In this document: one piece after another, positions 55,653 to 64,000 of the stretch
Position numbering within the stretch: the stretch's first letter is position 1
How the letters are laid out: each line of letters opens with the position of its first letter
Source of the DNA: Cryoendolithus antarcticus
Taxonomy: Eukaryota; Ascomycota; Dothideomycetes; Cladosporiales; Cladosporiaceae
NCBI GenBank assembly: GCA_002077065.1
Contig: NAJO01000002.1
Span: forward strand, 1,240,001 to 1,304,000
Length of the DNA: 64,000 nucleotides
Direction of reading: 5' to 3'
The notes under the pieces: model-generated
Seen by the model: only the letters and a program-made list of their open reading frames with translations
The model's database searches: none
What the model was told of the DNA's origin: nothing
Translations under genes and position numbers: made by a program

Positions 55653-58242
55653 TCACCGCCGGCCCAGCTGCTTGATCATACGATCGATGTCCAACGCACT
55701 CTGCCCGTCAGCCTTGTCTCTCAGCTCCTCAAGCATCTTCCGATCCTTCGCCTTCAGAGCTTCTTCACCTGCCTTCGAGATCATACCGCATTTGATCCAC
55801 ATCTCCACCCTCTCCGCTACTGTAAGGGAAGTGCACTTCGGGACGAACAAACTTGCGATCTTGGGGCTGCCGGCACCGAGGATCTCGTTGTAGTAGTGCT
55901 GCACAAGGTAATGTCAGTGTACCAAATATGCGTGAGGCAGCGGAACAGTCCCGACCTACTTCCCATCCGATGGCGCTTTTACGCCCTTTGCTCAACTCTT
56001 CCAGTTCCCTCCAGTCACGCTTTGCGACTAAAGCCCTGAGTCTGACCCACGTATACGCTTTCTCGCCCACCTTGAACTCCGTCTGCACTTTCACGCTACG
56101 CTTCATGTTCCCCAGTCTGATCAATTTTCCGATAGTCTCGTTCACGCTCAGCCCAACGAAACGCTCGCCAAGATCTTTCTCGAACGCTTCCTGGAAATGC
56201 ACTAGCTTCATCGACTCTTCGAGATATGCCACTTGAGCAACGTGCTCCTTGCCGGTGTCACGAAGCAGTTTCGCAGCCATCTTGATCTTGTCAGCACACG
56301 AGTCGATCGAGCTTGCTGCCAGAGCTTCGGACAAGAGAAGATTGCTGCCATCGACTCGACGGTCGTCCTGGTAGTAGAGGTCCTTAAGCAGCTCCTGATC
56401 TTGATCGATTGCACTAGCCTCCACTACAGCAGTTGCCACAGGGCGAGTGTTGATGATGCGAAAGAAGGACGCCAGCGGAGTCTTGCGCTTGACCTGGAGC
56501 AACACGTAGAATACCAGATCGGCGTCACCAGACTCGATCGCCTTATCCAGAGCTGCGTTTTCCTCGCCAATGCTAAGAAGAAGTGGAACCTGCTTCCCAG
56601 CTCTTGGTTCCTGCTCGAGAAGCTTCACTGCTAAATCCTTGCGGCCTTCGTCATGTGCAGCTCGTGCTACTTCCTCGAACGAGATTCCGCGTTTGCCATT
56701 GAGCTTCTCTACGATCTCATGGCAGATGTCTTGCTCGTTGGTAGTAGTAGACCGGACCTTCTGCCGCGCCCAGTGTGTGTAGATCCGATCGACAGGCAAG
56801 CGCAGATACTCTGACACGCGCAATGCAAGCAGATAATTCTGCCTGTTTGCAAGTCGCTGTACCAATCGCTCCGGTGTCAGCTGTAGGTACTGCTCGTACG
56901 ACAAGGGGATGCCGACCTCGAAAAATCGGACAGCATTGAGTACCCGCAGGGCTTCTGTCATATCTACGTAGTCATCGCTGTTGTAGAAGTCGTGGACTGA
57001 CTTGCCAAATGACGCAGCTTTGAGCAGCTGCTTTTGCCATGTGATCGCATACTCTTGACCTGCAGCGCGGATGCAGGAGTCAACAGCTTCATCGAGATTT
57101 GGCCGAATCAGCTGGATGTCATCGTTTGCCTTGGGCGACTTTTGCTCAAGCAGTGATGCAGCATCAAGCAGCACTGATCCTGGTGAAGTCGAGCCAAGCC
57201 GGAAGACTTCCTCGGACGCATCAGGCACTTTCTGGATGAACTCGCATACGTCGTTTGTGAGCACCCTCAACCCATCGATGTCCGGTACGATGTGAAGGAA
57301 ACTGTAGTCATCATACTTCGTAGCCGACCCATTTGGGCCAACCAGATGCAACTCATCCTCCCAAGCCAAGACTACGGCGTTATTACCACACCATTGCACT
57401 TCTCGTGGTGGCGTCTTCACCTTGCTCTCGTACTCCGAGAAACGGTCTTGAAAGTCGGCACTGATGACCCAGACCTTGCCATCATCGGTGTAGAGGGCTA
57501 TAAATTTACCATTTGGCGATACCGCGATGTGGCTGAATGGCCCTGCTTCGAGCTGCCGATCCTCGCACTCAGCTGCATCTGCCACGTGGATAGTTTTGTT
57601 GATGGCTAACACCACTTCTACTGAGCGTGAAGCAGTATACTCAGGCGGTATGACCGCCCAGCTCGTAACTTCACCTGGAGGCGGAGTGGCCAGTTGATGT
57701 GGTCGCGGCTCATCGTACCGAGTGACAGCGACGACGGTGTTGTTTCCCAGTAACGCGACTAGCCCACTTGTCCAGAACTTACAAGAGACCACGCCGTGTT
57801 CCTCAGCGCCGTGTCCTAGACTGAACGACGTAAAGTCCGTCTGAAGGTCGACGTAGCTGCGCACAGTCCCATCCTGGGTCACCACTAGCAACCTCTCTTC
57901 ATCGCTCCAACCAAGTCCTTTGATGCTCGCTTTGTCCCAGGGAATCTGCCGTATCAGATGACCTGCACAGCTGTATATATCGATCGACCCCTTCGCGGCT
58001 TGGGTGGAGCGGACCGAGTAGATCTTGCTGTCATCGCGGTACAGCGCTGTGAAAAGAACACGTCAGCCATCGGCCGACAACACGAAATGGGTGGCGGGCA
58101 TACCTACAGCACCACTATACGGAGCGCCCGTGACGATGTAGTTCTCGAGCTCGAGTGTGGCCTCAAATACGGACGTGTACAGCTGCGTCCTGCGGTAGAA
58201 CTTGTCGCCTACTCGTCGCCAATCAGCCGTGGGCTTCGACAT
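55653..58242 (-). CDS. VPS16: VPS16, core subunit of HOPS/CORVET tethering complexes
   Basis: Three exons (58104-58242, 55960-58046, 55653-55898) give about 823 residues, matching VPS16 in fungi and animals. The start MSKPTADWRRVGDKFYRRTQL and VTGAPYSGAVALYRDDSKIY are conserved; the latter requires the GTATGC donor rather than the overlapping GTAGGT. The N-terminal half is a WD40-like beta-propeller (IDIYSCAGHLIRQIPWDKAS; GLGWSDEERLLVVTQDG). The C-terminal half is an alpha-solenoid with PVDRIYTHWARQKV and HYYNEILGAGSPKIASLFV at the last splice. VPS16 assembles with VPS11, VPS18 and VPS33 on endosomes and vacuoles to drive SNARE-mediated fusion. Intron lengths are 57 and 61 nt. Confidence 0.95.
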
Positions 58243-58573
58243 GGCTGCTGTGTCTTCAAGCAGCGCATGCGATTTGCCATGTACTACGACATCGGGTGTC
58301 GAAGGAATGGAGCTGTGCCTGCGTGAAAGTCGAGATGCTTGTCTGCACCAAAGTTATGCATGTGATCTAGTGAATTATGCACGGAGCTGATAGCCGTCCT
58401 GAGAGACTCTTGCGCGATATAATATCGACTGCAACAACTCTCACTTACATTTCATTCTCCCCGACCCCTTATGTGGCTAAGAGTCTTGGTACTGGCATAG
58501 CCCTGTCACTTGGTTCTGGAGGCTGTCAACACTATGGTACTACAGGCGGTTAGAGGCAATCGACCACTGCTCA
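58243..58573. promoter_or_regulatory. Divergent promoter region VPS16 / AAA-lid gene
   Basis: A 331-bp head-to-head gap. It includes a near-palindrome CGATATAATATCG at 58415-58427 (6-bp arms, one-base centre), which also reads as a TATA-like element. Confidence 0.5.
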
Positions 58574-59608
58574 ATGGCGAACGTACAAGGCATACATAGT
58601 TTCGAAGAGCTGAACGATCTGGAGTTGGCGATCGTCCTCTCCTTAACAGCGCAACAACACTGTATCGTCTTCGCAGATGGATCTACCGATCACCTACTCC
58701 GTGAGCTGCAAACAACCATCGGGAACAGATTCGCAGTGCAGAGCGCGACGGTATCATGCACAGCAATAACAACAGTTGACGAATTGAATGAGAGTCTACT
58801 TGTAATTGACGATAGCTATCAACGATCGCCCTCCGACGCAGGCGAGACCTATGCCGACTCGCAGAAGATCGAGCTCGGCCGCGCTCACCACGAGTTCCCT
58901 GGCAGGAGACATTCCAGTAGCCCTAGCAATGGGCTTGACAATCGAACTGTCGCCGACATTGTACTGGCACGCAACATCGACCTAGCCAGCGAATCTGTCC
59001 AGGTGCAAGTCCTGGAGCTGCTTCGATCGAAGCGCGTCTTCACTCGGACCGCGATGCATACTGCGCCAAGCGGCTTCATCATGATTGCGATTCTCTCAAC
59101 GCCTGGGGGAAGAATGACCAAGCATCTACATGACATGTTCGCCACTTCGCACATGCATGAGAAGATGAGGACCGGCCCCGTACAGCTTATAGCCCCTGAG
59201 CCCCTCCGTCGAGCTTCCTTCATGCAGCGAAGCGACATCGAGCAGCTGCGGAGTCTGGCAGCCACCGTTCATATGACTGCTGAGGTTGCCGCGTATCTGC
59301 ACAACATCGTTCTCTTCATGCGCCTCTCACGCTACATCATGGCGGGAGTAACGCCAACTGCGACAAAGCATTTGCGCTGTGTTGCACACGCTTTAGCTCC
59401 ACTCCATGGACTCGACTACGTTCCACCGAGCTTAGTCGCTCTGGCGGCACGGATGGTGTACGGGCATCGGGTAGTCCTCGCGACGCCGCAAACCGAACGC
59501 AGTCTACAATGGGGCAGTGATCCGGACGCAGTGAGCAGGATGCTTGAAGGCGTGACTGTTGATGTTGTGATAGACCGGGTTTTGGAAGATACTGATGCTC
59601 CTCTGTGA
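58574..59608 (+). CDS. Mg-chelatase/MoxR AAA-lid-like protein without a P-loop
   Basis: An intronless gene of 344 codons from ATG 58574 (MANVQGIHSFEEL). The C-terminal third (TAEVAAYLHNIVLFMRLSRY, GVTPTATKHLRCVAHALAPLHGLDYVPPSLVALAARMVYGHRV) resembles the helical lid of magnesium-chelatase/MoxR-type AAA+ proteins, in which a HGLDYVxPxDV string is usual. I see no Walker A GxxxxGK and no clear Walker B; IVFADGSTDHLLRELQ stands where the P-loop might be. It therefore probably does not hydrolyse ATP and may be a degenerate fungal relative. The N-terminal half and the disordered Ser-rich middle (about residues 75-120) are unrecognised. Confidence 0.6.
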   Translation: MANVQGIHSFEELNDLELAIVLSLTAQQHCIVFADGSTDHLLRELQTTIGNRFAVQSATVSCTAITTVDELNESLLVIDDSYQRSPSDAGETYADSQKIELGRAHHEFPGRRHSSSPSNGLDNRTVADIVLARNIDLASESVQVQVLELLRSKRVFTRTAMHTAPSGFIMIAILSTPGGRMTKHLHDMFATSHMHEKMRTGPVQLIAPEPLRRASFMQRSDIEQLRSLAATVHMTAEVAAYLHNIVLFMRLSRYIMAGVTPTATKHLRCVAHALAPLHGLDYVPPSLVALAARMVYGHRVVLATPQTERSLQWGSDPDAVSRMLEGVTVDVVIDRVLEDTDAPL

Positions 59609-59917
59609 TCCTGCACCACAGTAGCCCATGGGGTCTAGATGCTGCGCAGTACTCAGCCCTACAGCTGCGGTCTTGGCGGCGCCAACCTCGAAACAAGGGC
59701 AGCTCCGACCGCCTACAGCTTTCCTTGAAAGCTCACCGAACAATTCCAGCATATGAGAGGCTGCCCGAGCTGTAGCAGTCAGATAATGCAATGAGGGATT
59801 GTTGTTCACATTCCCATCGAGTCTTACCGGCGACACCTCACAACAGAGCGTGCTAGACGTTGACGACAGCCACTTTGCCGGGGCCCGGCTTGTGTGCTTG
59901 GTAGTGGCGTTCACAAG

Positions 59918-61205
59918 ATGCAACGACACACATCTTTTGCTGTGGGCAGCGAAGGCGATATGGCGAGCACGACGCCGCTGCTCAACTCGATGCCACGTAG
60001 TGGTACCGCAACATTCGCAAGCATGCCGCGCCCACGCCGTCACATCAGCACCCCTACTGGGAGCAACTTTCCTCTCTACAACAGCCATCGCAAGAAACCT
60101 CGACGTTGGCCGTTGGCGCTTCGGTTTATCAAGGGTGCGATTCATGCCGACATTGCGATACCTGTGCTTCTTCACTCAGCTTTCGCGGCGTTGGTCACCT
60201 ACATCGACCGCATCCGCGAGGATCACATCGGGCTACCTTCGAGCATTATACCGAGTCTCTCCATTGTTGTGGGTTTGATGTTGGTGTTCAGGAATCAAAC
60301 GAGCTACGATCGCTTCTGGCAAGTGAGTTATAGAGCGTTCACTCCGAGACAGACATCATTTGCTAATCCCATACTAGGGCAATGTGTTCATGACACAGAT
60401 ACAAACTAGCATACGCAACCTGACTCGGTACGTAGAATGGTCTCGTAAGTGTGCTACGTTGTTCTAGGCTTCTTACTGTTTTCTCAGATCATTCCTCGCC
60501 GGCTCTCACACCACTGGCAAGAAGACGAGTGACGATGAGCGCGCCGACACCGAGCGCACAGTCCGAATCCTGCTTGCCATGATGTACGCAGTGAAGAACC
60601 ACTTACGCGCAGAGTGGGGAGCCACGATGTCAAATCTTCCTTTCCTACTACCTCAAACAACGACAGAGCTCGCACGCCATCGCCGAGAGAGCACGTCCAC
60701 CCAAAAGCCGGAGTATAGTGAGCTCCTCTCAGCGGGTACGACCAGCTTCGAAGATCGAGGGCTAGGGCTGCTATTGCAGTTGAGCGTACAAATCGAGGGC
60801 TACATCAAGCGTGGCACTGATCGGGAGTGGTGGCATGCGCCTGTTGCTGCGCAGATGACGGGCCAACTCAACACGCTGGTATCGGCCTACGGGAGTCTAG
60901 AAACGATCCATTTGACTGGCGTGCCGGTTGCATACCTTATTCACCTTCGCCAAGTGCTGGCGCTGTTCGGTATCCTGCTACCTTTTGCACTTACTGAGGA
61001 GATGTGGTGGATGACGGTGCCCTTAACGAGCGTTTTGATGTTCACCCTGTACGGCATCGAAGCTATCGCTGAGCAGCTTGAAGATCCGTTTGGTATGGAC
61101 AAAAACGACATCAAAGTGGACGCGATCGTCGAGGACTTGAGGGTCGAGACAATGGTGCTATTAGAGGAGTGGAGGCGTGGAAGTCTAGTAGGGTCGCATC
61201 GGTAG
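59918..61205 (+). CDS. Bestrophin-like (UPF0187/RFP-TM) anion channel
   Basis: Three exons (59918-60322, 60378-60427, 60488-61205) give about 390 residues. The start at 59918 (MQRHTSFAVGSEGDM) is the first ATG; 59960 is an alternative. Family marks are LLHSAFAALVTYIDR in helix 1, VVGLMLVFRNQTSYDRFWQGN split at an intron, ETIHLTGVPVAYLIHLRQVL, and the cytosolic DPFGMDKNDIKVDAI close to the bestrophin DPFGxDxxDL signature. Bestrophin-like proteins form pentameric anion channels; fungal members are poorly studied. Introns have donors GTGAGT and GTACGT. It is followed at 350 bp on the same strand by an anion transporter gene. Confidence 0.9.
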
Positions 61206-61554
61206 ACATATGATCATCTGGTCTCCAATCCAATAGTTTGTGCAGTCTCGGAGCATATAGGGCTATTACAGATGGCCTGCGCCGACTATGGGTGCTCATA
61301 TGGTACACGTCTAGCCATTCGCGAAGCCACATTGCCTTTCTTGGCTCCACAATGAGTATACGTTCTGCGACATTGTTTGCACGACCTGAGACATTGTCAT
61401 GCATATGTCACCGCTGCATGTCATTGCAACCACGTGCTGGTGTGCCGAGACCTCAAAGCTCGGCGTAGATGGCGACATACTTTGACCTCCCCTCTCGACT
61501 CTTTGAAAATCCCTCCAAAATGTCGCGCTAGAGCCTCCCAGTGACCCATACGCG
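61206..61554. other. Spacer between channel and CHR transporter genes
   Basis: A 349-bp gap between same-strand genes. No gene is seen; presumably the CHR promoter. Confidence 0.45.
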
Positions 61555-63185
61555 ATGCAGGCTATTACACCAGACATTCGACCCTTGAGACGCCATCTCA
61601 CTGGTCTGCGAACATTGCTGCGGAAATGGCAGCACATGTTACAGCCAACCGGAGACAGAGTCTCGAAGATCGCTGTAGTGGATATGCTGGTCCATAATTG
61701 GTATGACTCTACACCTCTCTTATCGAATCAGCGCTGACCATGTTCAATCAGGTGGCTCGGTTTCACGTCTTTCGGCGGCCCTTCAGTGCACTTTCAGATC
61801 TTTCGACGACTGTACGTAGAGAAGTACCAATGGCTGGACGAGTCACAATACGCGGAGCTGTTCGCACTGTGTCAAGCTTTAAGTGGACCTGGGAGCACCA
61901 AGGTATCTGATTGCGCTCACTGATGCGGTGGAGCCATGTTACCTGACACGGTTAGATGCATCTTGCGATCAACATGCTACAATATGACCTCCTCACCGGC
62001 GTGCTGGCATTTCTTATCTGGTCTCTACCTATGGCACTGGCAGCGTTCGGACTGGCACTGGGAGTACGCAACATTGGTGCCGAGTTGCCAGGTCCGGTGT
62101 ATGCTCTATTATCAGGTCTTAACTCCGCCACAGTAGGCATTATCGCTCTTGCTGCAATTCAATTGAGTACGAAAGCCATCACGGATAGGCTCACGCGTGT
62201 ACTCGTGTTCCTTGGTGCTGCAGCTGGTCTGCTCTATAATGCACTCTGGTACTTTCCTCTCATCATGGTGTGCGGCGGTCTAGCAACTGTTGTTTTCGAC
62301 CTAAGGCTCTTCCAGCGGACGTGGAAGGCCATGCGGATGTCAAAGCCCGGAGATGATCGCGTTCCGGAAGAGCACGAACTCGCAACGCCCGTAGCAGCGG
62401 ACAGCGCCCCCCAGATCCATGCAACACACGCAGGCAGCTCCCACAAAGATGCTCCTAGCGTGGATGCAACCCCAATTCCCACCTTGTCCGCCACTCAAAC
62501 ACCTGCCCCAGACCGTACGTCCTGGAAAGTGGGCACCGCCATTATAGCTGCATTCTTCGTCTCATTCATAGTTTTCATGGTCTGTCGAGGCACCATCGGT
62601 GGCACCAACCGCGGCTTCGACCTCTTCGCTAATCTTTATCTCGCCGGTACTATAATCTTCGGCGGCGGACCTGTGGTGATACCCCTGCTACGGGAGTACA
62701 TCGTTGCGCCAGGTTGGGTGAGTCCTCGAGACTTCCTATTAGGGCTAGCCATCACACAAGCCTTCCCGGGACCAAACTTCAACTTTGCTGTCTACTTGGG
62801 CACTCTGGCAGTGGCGGACACCTCGATTCCGCCTGTGGTGGGCGCGATGATCGGCTTCGTCGGGATCTTCACACCAGGTCTGTGGCTGCTGGTTGGAACG
62901 ACGAAGATCTGGGCCACGGTGAGGAAGGTACACGCTGTTCGTGCTGCGCTTCGAGGCATACATGCCGCAGCTGTTGGGCTTGTCTTCACGGCTGTATACC
63001 GACTGTTTCAAATTGGATATCTTGATGCGGAGGCGCAAGGCGGTAGCAGTCTGAGCAGGGATGGATGGTGGGTGGTCATTATCGCTGCGGCGTGCTACGG
63101 AGGGATGCACTTCCATCTCAGCCCGCCGCTAGCGATCGTTCTCGGGGCGATCATGGGGCTGATCTGGTATGGCGTTACCAAGTGA
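61555..63185 (+). CDS. CHR-family (chromate) ion transporter, two-domain
   Basis: Three exons (61555-61700, 61752-61902, 61956-63185) give about 508 residues. Both CHR half-domains are present. The first has WWLGFTSFGGPSVHFQIFRR, built across intron 1, and LCQALSGPGSTKMHLAINML, built across intron 2. The second has LYLAGTIIFGGGPVVIPLLREY and ITQAFPGPNFNFAVYLG. About 10-12 membrane helices are visible, with a hydrophilic Ala/Pro/Thr linker (about residues 225-285) between halves. Bacterial ChrA exports chromate and Neurospora chr-1 carries chromate; the natural substrate may be sulfate or another oxyanion. Introns of 51 and 53 nt start GTATGA and GTATCT. Confidence 0.92.
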
Positions 63186-63265
63186 GTGATATGGGAAGAT
63201 ACGGGCATCGAAGCCGTTTGCCTGAGATTCCAGTGTACATACAATATGATTCGATGCGACTGCAC

Positions 63266-64000
63266 TCAGTCCCAAGCCATCACCGCTTTCTCGATGATGG
63301 GTCGCACGATTTTCCTCCCAGCTTCCTCATTCTCATGCGTCCACACCATCTGCCACCTGCCGAGCTCGTGCGCACGATGCCACGGCTTGACATTGAGTGT
63401 CTTGTCGGCTTCAACAGCCTTCTTGACCGTCTCGAACAGACTATCAGCCTGTGCCTCATTGATGCGAACATCGCTTCGGACGATCAGCACGATCTCACGA
63501 ATCTTGTGCTTCTTGCCGTGACTGTCTTTGACCTTGTGCTTGTTCAACGCAACGGAGATGTCTGTTCCGGTTTGGGCAGTCCACGCAGCTTCGATAGCGA
63601 ACCAGTCAAAGAGCTCCTGGAACTCGGTCTTCATGATCTGCGCGTCAAGTGAAAACGGGATAGACGAGAAACCGAGGCTGACTGTTGGAGTGCGTGGTGA
63701 GGGAGTGTCGACCATGTCACCTTTCCAATCGCGGCGTAGTAGATCACGGATGTTGAGGTGATCAACGTCTTTCTTCGCCCGCTTGAGAATGTCTGCAAGA
63801 TGTTGCATTCGGTCGTCGAGGTTCTCCTTGTGCCAGTTGCTCCGTTTCAGCACACGTTGGGCAACTTTACGATCTCGGTCTGTTGCTTCCTCGAGGCCCT
63901 TCGAGTCAATCGCAATCGCACCAAGAATCAACTCGAGTAATTCATGGGGCATGTGGTACTCTTCGGGCAATGCTTCGAGCTCGTCAAGCATACGCTCGGC
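63266..64000 (-). CDS. PPX1: Exopolyphosphatase (PPX1-like, DHH/DHHA2), C-terminal part
   Basis: The minus frame is open from the stop at 63266 to the right edge, so the N-terminal DHH catalytic half lies outside the window. The visible part, about 244 codons, begins ERMLDELEALPEEY. A DHHA2 domain follows: LLELILGAIAIDSKGLEEATDRDRKVAQRVL is its conserved opening (GAIxxDT... TDxD). Toward the end, HKIREIVLIVRSDVRINEAQ and KPWHRAHELGRWQMVWTHEN are C-terminal strands that replace the usual HGxSRKxVxP region. Such enzymes remove phosphate from the ends of polyphosphate chains in the cytosol. The stop is 80 bp from the stop of the convergent CHR gene. Confidence 0.8.
   Translation of the reverse strand, partial: AERMLDELEALPEEYHMPHELLELILGAIAIDSKGLEEATDRDRKVAQRVLKRSNWHKENLDDRMQHLADILKRAKKDVDHLNIRDLLRRDWKGDMVDTPSPRTPTVSLGFSSIPFSLDAQIMKTEFQELFDWFAIEAAWTAQTGTDISVALNKHKVKDSHGKKHKIREIVLIVRSDVRINEAQADSLFETVKKAVEADKTLNVKPWHRAHELGRWQMVWTHENEEAGRKIVRPIIEKAVMAWD

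Overview
This window is nuclear DNA from a filamentous ascomycete. Genes are dense (32 protein-coding loci in 64 kb), sit on both strands and carry short 45-135 nt spliceosomal introns with CTGAC/CTAAC-type branch sites. The set includes markers typical of Pezizomycotina: a FMP42-type MFS protein, MTC1, an Hmt1-like ABC transporter, a cytochrome b5/acyl-CoA dehydrogenase fusion, a CofD-like protein and a hybrid histidine kinase. Gene style suggests Dothideomycetes (Mycosphaerellales-like), but that placement is inference. I saw no CRISPR array, rRNA, convincing tRNA or intact mobile element. Exon boundaries below were worked out by hand from reading frame, splice signals and family conservation.

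Layout. 1-3.3 kb: 3' truncated gene for a protein with eight copies of an aromatic HP/G-x-G motif. 4.5-8.2 kb: FMN-dependent 2-hydroxyacid dehydrogenase, DUF2231-like membrane protein, RidA-like protein. 9.2-11 kb: two tandem paralogous four-helix membrane proteins. 11-17.5 kb: MFS transporter, phenylalanyl-tRNA synthetase alpha subunit, vacuolar alkaline phosphatase with an odd in-frame extension past its stop. 18.3-21.4 kb: Hmt1-like ABC transporter broken by a one-base frameshift. 21.4-24.5 kb: gene-poor. 24.5-29.3 kb: cytochrome b5-acyl-CoA dehydrogenase, zinc alcohol dehydrogenase, F-box/DUF7730-like protein. 29.9-39.5 kb: Kap120 importin, RS/glycine-zipper protein, small reductase, haloacid dehalogenase, MTC1. 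39.9-47.7 kb: alpha/beta hydrolase with a 10-nt microexon, CofD-like protein with a GC-AG intron, complex I accessory subunit, Shg1-domain RS protein, an unrecognised two-exon gene. 48.3-55.4 kb: hybrid histidine kinase, WW protein, secreted DUF3237 protein. 55.6-64 kb: VPS16, AAA-lid-like protein, bestrophin-like channel, chromate-type anion transporter and the C-terminal part of an exopolyphosphatase running off the right end.

Most genes are housekeeping or general metabolic and do not form one pathway. Several touch the vacuole or anion/phosphate handling (alkaline phosphatase, Hmt1-like ABC, VPS16, exopolyphosphatase, bestrophin, CHR transporter), but they are scattered and I do not claim a cluster. 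The most unusual items are the HP/GxG repeat protein, the ABC frameshift, the alkaline phosphatase extension, three introns with a GTTCG 5' splice site, the microexon, the GC-AG intron and a hairpin just upstream of the RS-gene start.
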